In this document: piece by piece, positions 28,131 to 39,697 of the stretch
How positions within the stretch are numbered: position 1 is the first letter of the stretch
How the letters are laid out: every line of letters starts with the position of its first letter
NCBI RefSeq assembly: GCF_030936135.1
Contig: NC_082597.1
Span: 42,787,095-42,851,094 of the forward strand
Reading direction: 5' to 3'
Origin: Gavia stellata
Lineage: Eukaryota; Chordata; Aves; Gaviiformes; Gaviidae
Length of the DNA stretch: 64,000 bases
Program-made: the position numbers and the translations under genes
Notes under the pieces: model-generated
What the model was told of the DNA's origin: nothing
Seen by the model: the letters and a program-made list of their open reading frames with translations, nothing else
The model's database searches: none

Positions 28131-31100
28131 TACAGGGTGTAACACGGCTCAATTTCTCAAAGGGCAGCCAGAGGCACATTCTGCCGGCGGCAGAGCACGG
28201 TTCAGCCTGTCACTGCCTCTGCCATGGAGAGAGGGCTGCCCGTTTCCCCTGTGCTCCCTGCAGCAAGAACAGCACCCTTGGAAGCAGCCTTGGCAGGAGG
28301 TCTGAGCCTCCCAGCCCTCCTGCGCCTCAGAGTGAGCCCCAGGAGCAAGCCCTCCCCTTGCCTGCCTTTTCTGCCTGCTGAAAGTGAACCCACCATATGT
28401 TATCTCCTTGTAGCTCATCTCCCTTTTAATTAGATTTCCTGTCTTACGCTGACAATTACTGTAGGGCCGTGGCCTCATGGTGGCAGTGCAAAAGGCTGAG
28501 CAGAAAGACCCGTGCGGCTCCAGGAGGATTCTCAGATGGATGCCCTGTCAGGAACACAGCTGGGAATATTATTTAGAAGCATTTCACCCGGGAACCACCG
28601 CCAGCCGACACGCTCCCCTTCTACTTTTAGCCCCTCAAACCTCTGCCCTCCATCTCAACAAGCTGCAAGATATATGACTCCGGCTTCAGCAGAAGCGCTC
28701 CCACGCCAGGGAGGGGACGGGATGGGCACACTTGCCTCGCAGATGTCCAACAGCCAAGAGGGACCAGGCATCCGCAGCAGGGGCAGCACTGCAGCCGGTC
28801 AGGCTCTGCTCCACCAAATGTGGCCGGACCCTGCCGAGAGCCCAAGAAAGCCCAGCCCCAGCTCTCTCCACCCGTCCCAGCGCTGCCAGCCACATGCGTG
28901 CCGGGAGGAAGGGGTGCGATGGAAACCTTGGAGCGTTCCAGTGAAGAAGGTGCCTGACTTGCCACTGCAGCTCCTAAGAGTCCTAACGGCAGCAATAGAG
29001 AGCACAGGGGGAAACAGGGCAGTGAAAATAAATAGCTCTACTCTGGAGGAAGTTTTGAATATTTTAGAGCTTGCAGCTGGGCAGCTTTTCTGGAAAACAT
29101 TTTAATACAGGGAATGAAATGTTTTCCCTGAAAGCCTGCACTAAAACTGGATCTCTGGAGTGAGAGGATGCATCCTTTGGGTGGTAATTTGCTGATGCTA
29201 TTTCAGAAGTGTTGAGGTGGATCACGTACAATCTCTCTCAGCATCTCAGTCCTTTTACTTTTTATGCTCTGCACTGTGGGGATGGACTTACTCTGTCTGT
29301 GCACCTCGTAACACAGCAGTATTGTATTGGCTCCTTGATGTTAATACATGGACAAAACCCTGTGGCAGCATCACTTCTGCACTCACGTGGAAATTTCGTT
29401 CCAAGGGGTAATCAGTCCAGCCTCAACTACTCTGTTTTATCAGGTTAATCTCCTTAGGAAAATCTTTCCCCTTCCATAACAAACAGGCATTTCAAACACA
29501 AGCCCATCTTCCTAACAGAGGAAGGCATGCTAGGCTTCCCTCCATCTTTTCGCTGTGCGATACTTGATTTACCATCCAGACAGTCACACATGTGAGTCCT
29601 TGCAATACTTCCAGGAGAAGCACGGCTTCTCGCATACCTGGTATATGATACCTACAGAACCTGCAGTTTTAAGTAAACAAAGATCTTAGTGACTAGGGAT
29701 GTGAAATGATGATGATAAGTTGGCTGCAGTGTCCAAGGGTCACTTAGGACCTGAAGGTCTTTTGCTTGGAGATCGTCGCCGCTCCGGGCTTCTCTTCCAT
29801 GACTCACTCCACAAACCAACCTCATTGCCACAGCCAGGAGGAAATGATTCATAAATACTGACCTTTCCCCTTGCCACCCCTGCAAAATGAGGTCTGTGTA
29901 TAAGCGCTCGCAGAGCTGGAGCCACGGGAATTGCAACTAGATAAACCATCCACTGACAACAACATCACGCAACCGCTTCCCTGCCTGTGCTAACTGCAGA
30001 TATGTTTGCTGTGAGCCAGGCACACTCACAGAAGAACAGATTTGGGGCAAAACAGGACAATTAGGCAAGGAGAAGGTGAGTCCGAACGGGGAAGGCTGGG
30101 AGGGAAGGGTCAGAGGTGGATGAAATTCCTTGGTCTCCTCTTTGCAGATACTATGAAGTCAGTATCTTGTAGAAAAATAGACACACTTAGAGCTAATAAA
30201 ACCGATATCTTTCATGCCACACTCAGTCTGTGGGATTCACAGTGGCAGATCAGCAGTCATTAAGAATCATATTGCTTTGTTATTATTTGCAACATCCTCA
30301 GGACATAGGTTGCCCAGTCCTGGGTGATCAGCCTACTGTCGAAGTGCTGCACAGACACAAGGTGATGAGGGGTTGTGACCCAAAGTGCTCTCAACCCATG
30401 CTCCTGTCTCCAGGGGTGGGTGCAGCAGATGCGAAAGGTTCCTCTTTATCTCCCTTGTGAACCACCCTCATGACCTAGGAGGTCTTTACCACTTCCATCC
30501 AGACCTCTCATCGAAACTTCCCAGTTTAAACATCGAAGAATTTACTTCAGTCCGAATACAAAGACAAACAAAATGAAACAGGGTTTCCATTTCTTTATCA
30601 CGCCCTGTTGGGCTTGACCCCTGCCCAGCAAAGCAGTATTCTTAGGACTTGCAGCATGCCTCATACAGCTATAACAAGAAGGGCCTAATTAAACTGGCAG
30701 GAATATTACTGGGGTCTGGCAAATGAGACTTGCTCCTTAGTTTTAAGTCTGTACTTCTACGAGGAGCTATCACGGAGGAAAACAGTAATGGCAAACCGTT
30801 CCCTCTCCTTCAGCGAGAATTGCCTCTAATGACTAGGTGACCAGGTGTAAGTTGCTTTTCACGTACCAGATATAATGGACCCGCCAACTTCGGACACGGT
30901 GATTGCGGATGGAGTTTATTACAGCCAACATGCGCTCACATGGAAAGCATCAGTCTTTAGAGATAGAAATTTTTTTCAAGCCAAAATGTTAGGGCCAGAC
31001 CCAGCTCTGGCACATGGCGGTGGCTAGCCTGCGGTAGGGCAGGCAGCCAGCCCCCAGCATGGCAGGCTTCCATGAGCACCACTGCACCGGGGTTCGGGAT

Positions 31101-32867
31101 GACAGCCCCCCACGCAGCATTGCCCTGGCACACCCCCAGGCAGCCATCTCCCCAACCGACCAGCCCCACAGCCACCGGCATGGGGACGTGGACATGCAGT
31201 GAGCGCAGGGCACGCAGGGCCACGGGGAAACCTCACCCCATGCAAAGGCAGATTAAGTGCCAGCTCTTGCTCCCAATGCCGCACGATGAATTTGGACTCT
31301 CACTTGTTTCCCCCCATCATTGGTAATGTCTTTGCAAAGGAGGAGGTGGCTATGAAACCACCCTAAGTGTGGGGTGCATGGGGTGCTGGCTGCCCAGCTG
31401 CAGGCAGCTGTCTCGCATGGCATTCCCAGGGCAGCTGTGTGGGGGTATGCTGCCTCCTCCTCCACAGCCCCACTCTCCCGAAAGCAGCTGCCCCACACAG
31501 CTCTCCTCGCAGGCTGCGTGGGACAGCATGTCAGGGCTTGCAGGCAGCTTCGGGGATAGACAGTATAAACATGACCCTGATAGCAGGGGCTGGCTCAGAG
31601 GCAGGGTGAGCAACGGAGGAGAAGACAGCTCGGTGATTATTTATACCATGCAGAGAAAAGACTTATTGGGCAGCTATTGACCAGCAAGCAGAGCTACCAA
31701 GATCAGCCAGGCTTCACGGTTTAAGAGCAACTCAGCGACCAAGAGCAGCATTTCAGCCACTTGGTGCTGTACAGCATGTGGCTCTGCCAGCACGACAGAG
31801 GTTTACCTTCCTCTCCACTGCTCTCAAGAAGCACATTCCCACCTACAACATCCCACTGGCGAAGCAGTGCTCGGCCCCGTTGATGCCTGCCAGGTGAGGG
31901 AGGCCAGTGGGGCTGGAGCCAGGGTACCAGTGGCCTGAGAAGCCCAGGCAGGGACAAACAGGCCCCCTCAGTCACAGCACTCGAGGCAGCCATGAGTGTC
32001 TTCCCCCAAGGGGCTGACAAGGGCAGCCCTGGCTTTCGTACCTGCATGCATGCTGCTGCACGGGTACGTAGCAGCTTTGCAACACAAAAGCAGACAGACT
32101 CAAGCAGGGACAAAGCTAGCCACAGTCAGGAGGCAGCGGAGCCAATTCCCACCCGCAGGGCAAATTTTGAGCAGGTGTTGGCACATTAGGATTTGCACAG
32201 GCTTCACTTGAAAAGGAGCAGCCTGGGTCTGTTGTTGCAGACCATGTTCCTTTTGGTACGTGCCCTCTCCTAGGATGCTATCTGATGCTGCCACGCTTGT
32301 TTTTCTCACATTTTTATTATCAGTAGCATGAGAAACAACTCATAAAACTCTGCCATTTCTGGATTGTTGTTGAGAAGAGGCCTATAGCTATTCCTCCTGC
32401 AGAGGAATGTAAAGTAATGAGAAAGATGGCAGAATTTAATCATTAATGAGCAACACCTGTTTTGTTACCACTGACCAATTTTGAGTTCCCAAAGACAATC
32501 AGGAAAGTGGAACTGTGTTGAAATGGCTGCTACAGGCTCAGGCCCAGGCCAGATGTCCCTTCAGGTGTACACAAGTGAGGACTACGTGTCAAACATGTTC
32601 TTTCTTCAACATTTAAACAAGCACTGGAGCTTCTTCTGGGACCTACAAGACCCAGTTGTCAGAAATCACCCTATCAGAGGGTAAATACCTGAATATCTGA
32701 TGCTTTTCCTTTTTGGTGCCTGCCTCTCCTTCTCCCAATAACTGAGCAGCTAAAACAGATTATGACAAAGGCAACGGAATTATTTTTAAATGTCCTTTTC
32801 ATATTGGCAATTGAATAGGATGCTGAACTTCCTAGTTTGATCCCAGACTTTCTAAAGGGACAAGTTC

Positions 32868-32936
32868 ATCACTGAAGTCAATGCAATTTTGTCATAGATT
32901 TCAGCGGTGCCATAATTTCACCTCTAGAACTTTACT
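32868..32936. repeat. Probable relic of an old interspersed inverted repeat
   Basis: The segment holds an imperfect inverted pair: ACTGAAGTCAATG near 32,873 and CATAGATTTCAGCGGT about 15 nt later, followed by a CATAATTTCACC tail. The pattern 'tgaagtcaatgg ... ccattgacttca' with a flanking 'atttcacc' is one I associate with an abundant old repeat of reptile and bird genomes, whose family name I cannot give with confidence. Similar single-arm fragments are near 800-815, 9,410-9,420, 40,168-40,185 and 43,966-43,985. Confidence 0.35.
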
Positions 32937-35900
32937 CTCTATTTTCCTGAATGTCCCCTTCACTTTAGCTGTTTCTTCTAATTTTTTTTGAAAGGTTTAA
33001 TCAGTGCTGTTACCACAGCAAAGGCAACTGCACCAGAAGTGTGTTTGCTGTGGCTGGAAGGGGTCTCCAGGAGCCTGGCTGATGTTCAGCTGAGGAAAGC
33101 CAGGTCTGGTCTTTGCTAAAGCTTCTACCAGCATGTTTTGAAGTCTATTAGAAAGACACTCTCAGATACGGGCACGGTATCTGATTATGAGGCCGGAGAG
33201 GGACAGAGAGAGGCCCTGGTGTCCTGTACCCTCAAGACTTTACACGGAGCTGCTGCTTTTGAGGTCACCGTGCTTCTCAAGCCATTTCACCAATGTGTCG
33301 CTCCCACTGAAGGACCGAGACTCTCCATATGCCACTGGGTAATGCTCAGGCTGAAGGGCAAATGCTAAGGTATGGCATACCCTTCCCTCGGGGCAGCCTG
33401 CAAGATTAGGAGATCATCTTGTCAAAGAGGCCACACAGTTAATCGGAGGAAGGGGTGTGAATTATACAGCCTCCTTCACTGTTCTCTTTCCATCAACATG
33501 TATAATGACTGCCTCCAACAAATCCAACCTCTGCAGAAAAGCCTTGCAGGGTGCCAGGGGACCAGAGAGGAGGAATCCAAGCTATTTCTCCATGTCTCCG
33601 TCCGGGACTCACCTCCTTCATGGGCACCTGGGCTCTGGTACCTGCCAGAGAGCCCTCAACGCCCCACCACTCCCATGACCCGTCCTGGGGGTGTGCACAT
33701 TTCCACTTATGTGCACGCCTCCACACACACAGACCTACATGCTTTAACTTCACAAGTGGAGCAGACCCCAGAGCTTTGCAATCCTCAAGTAGGAAAAATT
33801 CTAGTAACAAACACTCCCCACGTCTTGAGCTGCAAGATGTAGAAATATGACATCTTCTCGAGAGTGGGCAGTTATTGAACATCTCTGGCTGCTCAACAGA
33901 CTAATTTTTCCTCATTCCTGGCACTTAACTTGCACACGTGTCTCTGAACATGAAGGATTTGAACACCCTGAGTAGGTGGTGTGCAAACCTGGGGGCTGGA
34001 GATCTCTTTGAAGCTGGTGACAAACTTAAGAGCAAGGTTTCTTGGCAGAAGGAGGGGAAGTATACAAAAATTGAGCTTTCCTCTTCAGAAAGCCAATAAA
34101 GGATGTGAAGGGAGAACAGCAACAGGATTCGTAAATGCTGATGATTTTTATGGGCTGGGAGTGGGCAGCAATTAAAATAGCTGACTGCAGTTGTGAGCTA
34201 TTTAGCCCACTGACATCGTAGCATCTATAGCAACACTATTTAACAGACCAACAGCAGTGAAATGCAGACACAGCTTTCTAGTGTCATGTAGTCAACATCT
34301 GGAAGCTGAAAACAGCTGTATCCTGTGCCTTCCTGCACAGGAACAGCGATGTGACTCATGAGGGCCCCTAATGCTGGGCTAACCCTGCCAGCTCCAGAGA
34401 AAGCCATGTTTTTAGGAGTTGGGCACCTGCATAAGTATCCTGCTGAGCAAGGTCCTGGCCCTCTGACACGCATTTCTGCATGAACTGGGAATTCTTTAGG
34501 TTATAAAAGCATTTTTCTTTTCTGAATGGTACATACAAACCTTGCCAGCCTGAGCCTGTCTCTCCCAGGCTGCAAGTCAGGGAGCTATTGGATTTTACAG
34601 CAGCTGCATAAAGTCAAGGTTAAAGAAAGGCCACAAGGCATAAGATTGGAAGACCCGTTAAGAGTATCACATAAATAAACTGTGCTTTTAGATCCATCCT
34701 TGCTTTCAGGGCACCTTAACTTACTCTTGCCTGCAGCAGGTAGACAGCAATGACGGTGGCAAAGGCAAACCAGATTTTACCTTAATCAATCACACGCGGG
34801 AAGCAATGTTAGTAGCTGTGAGAGAGGAAGCACAATCCCATCTGTTTAACATCTGTGAATGCTTTTCAATGAATGCAAATGTGTGGTAATAAAAAAAGAC
34901 ACCCCTGAAGGACATCGGTGCAGGATTGCCATTGTAGGGCTTTGCCTACAAAGTACCCCTGGGCCAGTTCGGGGCAGGCTGCGACAGCTGAATTAAGAGC
35001 AAGCACCAGCTATGCCGGAGTTTCATTTTACAAGGACAAACCTAATAGATGATGACTGCGTACAGACTGAGCAGAGGACGTACCTGTGGCTGCTCAAGGG
35101 ATACCATATCTTTAGAAGGCACTAGCCTCATCAGTGAGGCACACAAAATGGATGGCGGAACAGCTGCTGGCATCATGGTTTGCAAACCTCTCCCGCTAAA
35201 TGCTGCATGCAAAACTCAGAGACGAGGAAAGGAAAAGAGGGCTGGAGAAAGACTACGTATACCCAGAGCTCAGCAAAACTAAATTACTTCTCCCGAATTC
35301 AGCTTGATTTAAGGTTTTGACTTCATTTTGAGTGAATGCATTGAAAAAAAATCCTTAAGTGAATGCTCTGGAAATTAACCATTAAATTCTCTTGGATTTA
35401 GTTAAATTAAAACATTAGGAAAACAAAGCCAGCAAATTGATCTTTGTAGCCATGCCAGCTTTGCAGAAAATCTTTCCTTTTTTGCAAGCTTCACATTGTG
35501 TTAGAGCCCTACCATTGCCCAGAACAACAATTAAATAGTAGATTAAGGCTACCTGCGTAAGCACTTACCCTTGCTCACTGAGCTTCAGCAGCAAAAGAAT
35601 TTGCTGCAGATTTCCAGCTAACAGGAAAATGACCAAATTGTTTAGAATTACCTTTGGGAAAAGAAAATACCTTTTGGTAGGTGGCTCTGTGGCTGAAACG
35701 TGCAGAATTAGGGAAAACCTAGGAAGAAAAAAAGACCCCAACCCTGCAAATAAAGGTGCCAAGCATGGGTGCTACACTCCTGCATCTGAGCCGGCTAGCA
35801 GGGCACCGGGCAAGGGTACCTCTGTTCTGGAGAGAAACGCTTTGGTTGTATGTCACACGTTCAGCTCGGAACACCTTCCCCCCAGCCCCAGATCAAGACA

Positions 35901-35979
35901 GGTCAGCAGAGCTGTTTCTGAGGTTGTTAAGAAGAGAACTGCAGGGTTGAAGGTGTTTTGGAGACCCCTGTTAAGCTTT

Positions 35980-36330
35980 CTGGAGAAGCCCTTGTTCAGC
36001 TGCTCGTCCTCGGCGCTAGCACTCGCACACTGCGGCGAGGAACGAGGAACGGCAACACTGGTGAGGCCGCCAGCGGGGCAGCGGCATGGCGCATCCCCGG
36101 AGGGCTGGCCAGCGCCTGCAAGGGCATTTACAGCAAAGCCCCTTCCTCTCCCGCATGCACAGAGGCCTTCCAAGCAGGGGCAGCCCAGGAAAGCTTCTCT
36201 GGTCAGACATACCCAGCACCCGCAGGACGGAGGCGAGGTCCAAGCCCTCCTGGCTGCCTGCCCCGAGTCACCCCGGGAGGCACCTCCCGCCCTGGGGAGC
36301 CCCTCCTCGGCCTCCCTCCGGGATGACTAA
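35980..36330. other. Orphan CpG island-like patch
   Basis: In 36001-36120 I count 14 CpGs in 120 bp at about 68% GC, close to the number expected with no CpG depletion. The density falls to about 9 in the next 210 bp. The neighbouring DNA is CpG-poor. No known gene start is recognised on either strand. Undepleted CpG of this kind usually marks a germline-unmethylated promoter or enhancer. It lies about 8-9 kb 3' of PHLDA1. Confidence 0.5.
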
Positions 36331-38239
36331 GGGTGATGGGGGGGTGCCAGGGAGCTGGTCACCCCATGGCTGCAGTTTCACAACACGAGACATCTCTGGG
36401 CCATGACTGCGAGCTGCTTAAGCCCTCAGGAAAACAGAGAGGAACAATTTCCAAATTGTTCGGGCGTGATTGTAGCAGTTTCCCTGGGGCGGCAGCTAAG
36501 TGCTCCTTTGCAGCTGCTGCTCTCAACTGGCTCTGGGCTAATTCTTAAGCACAGGACTCGGCCCACGGATTAGCTGCAGAAACAATCTCAGTTTCATCCC
36601 AGATGCGTCCATCCAGCGAGCCATCATCCTACCTTCTATTCAAGCTACTGTCTTTTTCTCCAACAACAAGAATGGGGGGAAAAGATGGCTTATGTTATAA
36701 TTATCATCATTTTATGTCTTATTGCCCTCTCAGCCATCAGATACCCCTCTCTCTTTGCATCCAACCACTCAGCTTGTGCCTGCAGAATCGTAGCAGTCAC
36801 TTTTTGCTCTGCAGCTTTATAGGTCTGACTCCACCTATGCTCGGAAAGAGATCAGCCAACCATTCCTATCCATCTTCCTCCGCTCTGGAGGGACAGTCGG
36901 TATATTTTAGAGCTCCCCTCCTGAAACGGCAGCGTTTTCCCAGGCCGGCTGGGTGCCCTGGTGAGGAATGCTGACAATCTGCCATCCGGGAGCGGAGCTG
37001 TCAGCGTTACTTCCCTGCTGCTGAGCCCTCAGTCATCACCTGCATGAAGGATAAGTATGCAGGCCGCTGCCTTGTGACAAGAGCTGTGACTTTGTGTAGA
37101 AGCCAAGCACTAGGAACAAGTACCAGGGAAACGTGGCTTAGTGGAACAGGAAATATTAACAATCCGTGATAAAAATGAAAAAAGCGGCCAGTACACATCT
37201 AATTCAGCGGGAGGCACCACTCTATGACTGGCTAAGAGTAGTGACAGCCCCCAATAAAACCAATAAAGAATTAGATTTTCCACTTGAAGGCTGACTTTTA
37301 AAAGAACGGAATAATTTTTCTCATGTTCATCCATGTACGAGAAAAGCCCCTAAGCAAGGTCGTCTGCATATTGCAGTAACTGCTGGCACAAGAAAGGGCA
37401 TGGAGGAGTTTTCAGCTCCACAGGCAGTTTAAGGGGCTGTTGCGAAAGCCCACAAAGATAGACTCGCACAGCTCCATCACCCTCCGGCAGTAGGTTAGGA
37501 TAAGCCGGTTCTCTATGAACTACTACAGCTTTGTGCATCAATCAATTTTTTTTCTGGTAGAAAAACGTGTGATTGGGATAAATATTTCTGGCTGAAAGGA
37601 TTTCTTTTAAAACTCCTTATTTCTGAGTGAAACGGTCAAGTGACAGCAGAATGGTAGAGAGAAGAAAATTATTCCCCCTTTTTTTTCCTTCGTGTGTTTT
37701 AGTTAAGGCAGTCAGCAGGCTGGAAAAGCTGCATTAATGCCAGATTCGTACCTATACAGTCCTTTCAAGTTATTATAGGGCTGATAACCTCTCTGTGTCC
37801 TTGTAATCTGCAGTAAATAGAGGAGCTTAATCGCTCCGGAAATGGGTAACCACTCACAGATCCCTTCGCTCCTAGTATGCTGTTTGCACAACACCAAGTG
37901 CTGGGAATAACCAGAAGCTGATTTAATAATCTGAAATCATCCAAAAACTCTGCTAAACCCCACATGAAACCTAAGTGTTTTGTCTTGCTCTTATCTCCAC
38001 CGGGCAAGTAGATGTATCACGATGATTTTTTTTTTTTTTAAGGCTGGAACTTACCTGGCAGGGCAGTCACTCATTTGGGTCTCCATCCAAGGACCTGCGG
38101 CACCAGTGGGGGCTTGGATTCTGCATTTGCAGTTGGCTCTAAGGAAGGTCCCTATCAAGCACAGAAAATGAAGTAGCCTCTGCTGCGTGTTTCTCACACA
38201 GGGACAGGGACTCTGCCTACGGATGGAACACTGCTCTCC

Positions 38240-38325
38240 GTCTCCCAAGGCATGACCTTGGGCAGACAGCACAGGCTCTCTGGTCCCGAGTTTCCTCTTC
38301 TCCAAAACAGAGATATGATACGAGT
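38240..38325 (+). repeat. MIR-like SINE relic
   Basis: The stretch contains TGACCTTGGGCA, then CTCTCTGGTCCCGAGTTTCC, then a TCTCCAAAACAGAGATATGATA segment, in that order and with MIR-like spacing. This matches the MIR core and its 3' flank as I know them (tgaccttgggcaagt, cctctctg, cagtttcctcatctgtaaaa, ggggataata). It is an old, diverged copy in plus orientation. The limits are approximate, because the tRNA-derived head and the tail are too decayed to place. Confidence 0.6.
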
Positions 38326-39675
38326 GGGCTGAGAGCCTTGCAGAGAGGTGCTATCGCTGGTACAGGGAGTTATCGTCCCCAGGACCCAGTGTAAAGCACA
38401 CAGAAACATGAAGGAGAGCCGTTCCCTCAGAGGACCCTGGCTCTGGCACCCAAGCCAAGAATAGGCTAGGTTTGTTCTCCAAGGGAGTCGCAGGTTCACT
38501 GTTGTTACTACACGACGTACTTTTACCGTTGTAAATGGCAGTAGGCGCAAAAGATCCTGAACACAGAGTGACAAAAACCAACAAAAATTACAGTAAATTA
38601 AATAATCTGCTCCTAAACAGTATATGACCCAATTCTAGAGCCTCCTGCAAGTTATAATCAAAACCATATGTACAGTCATAAATATCAGAAATATTTACAA
38701 AACACTGACAAGATCTTAAAAACAAAAGCAGTGATTTCCTCATCTCGCTGGAAGCCTTACAAAACATGGGGTAAATTGTCTCATTTAACATATTCTGCTG
38801 ACCACAGAGCGCTGTATGCTTCATTGTAATAGTTAGTCATTCTATATGTATTTACTGGTTTAGTTAATCTACTATGGCTGGTTACAAGCTATGGCAAGAC
38901 AAAGATTATGAAGTAGGGTCAATAAAAAATTTGTTTATGCTAAATCCACTGTTGTCATAGCACCGTTTTACACCAAAGGTAAACCAAACCCCCATCCAAC
39001 CAACCATTTCCCCTGCACTGGTGACTGGCATTGCTAGAGACGTCTAGCAGCATAACTTGGACTTGGAAGGGCTGTAAAATTGGCCAATTTGAAGTGGCTG
39101 TGATTAGTCTATGCTGGGATAAATGTCTGCTTTGATGTTTTTCTAAAAACCTAAACAAAACAAAAAAAATCCCAAGCACTTAAGCACAGAAGCCTCACCT
39201 CTGGCTTTGCCTACAAAGTCTCTCAAAAAAAATGTGTAGGTGCTGCAATCAAAGCAGCCTGTTGACGCAGAGCATGAGCTTCACGCGGGTGCCAGCTAGC
39301 AATACCTCATTTCGCAGCGCCTCACCCAAGAGCTGATGCCCCTTTCCTTGTAAATTCAGTGTGTAGCATTAGGCCGAGACCCCAGAAGTAACTGAGCTCC
39401 ATCGTGAGGTCCCAAGCAGCTCCCAGGTCCTTCAGGAGTCAGGACACCTTGAAGGTGTTCAGCTCTCAGCAAGACCAAAGTCACCATCTTTTGCTCTGCC
39501 CGTCTTCAGCACAGAAGGCACGAAGCAATGCTGTGAGCAGTGTGTAATAGCTGTGCAGCATTTCCAGGGTCCGTACTTCACACATCAAAAATCCTCCAGT
39601 GGAAAGACAGACAAAACATTATCACAAACACCCATAATACTGTTTGTAACTTTATAAATTTGGAATAAGCTTTCT

Positions 39676-39697
39676 TTAAAAGACTTAAGTCTTTTAA
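39676..39697. repeat. Perfect 22-bp palindrome
   Basis: The 22 bp are their own reverse complement, centred on CTTAAG (half-site TTAAAAGACTT). The octamer AAGACTTA recurs just to the right at 39696-39703. No protein-binding role can be assigned from the sequence alone. Confidence 0.95.

Larger units (their letters stand above)
16601..29200. other. Intergenic DNA, middle third, with CpG-rich patches
   Basis: I recognise no gene. GC-rich stretches at about 17,195-17,360 and 27.6-29.1 kb raise the local CpG count and lengthen random open frames, the longest being 206 codons at 22579-23199 and 197 codons at 28512-29105. A frame of about 200 codons is expected by chance in 64 kb read in six frames, and neither translation shows a domain, so both are left out. 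A (CA)7 run is at 21375-21388 and a 10-bp hairpin at 23349-23370. Confidence 0.55.

Noticed and set aside
28512-29105. 197-codon plus-strand open frame in a GC-rich patch
   Set aside because: It is overlapped by long frames on the opposite strand, which points to GC composition. The translation has no recognisable domain.
35629-36330. 233-codon plus-strand open frame
   Set aside because: It overlaps the CpG-rich patch, where stops are scarce. There is no domain, no known similarity and a low-complexity Pro/Ala/Ser composition. It is kept only as a CpG island.
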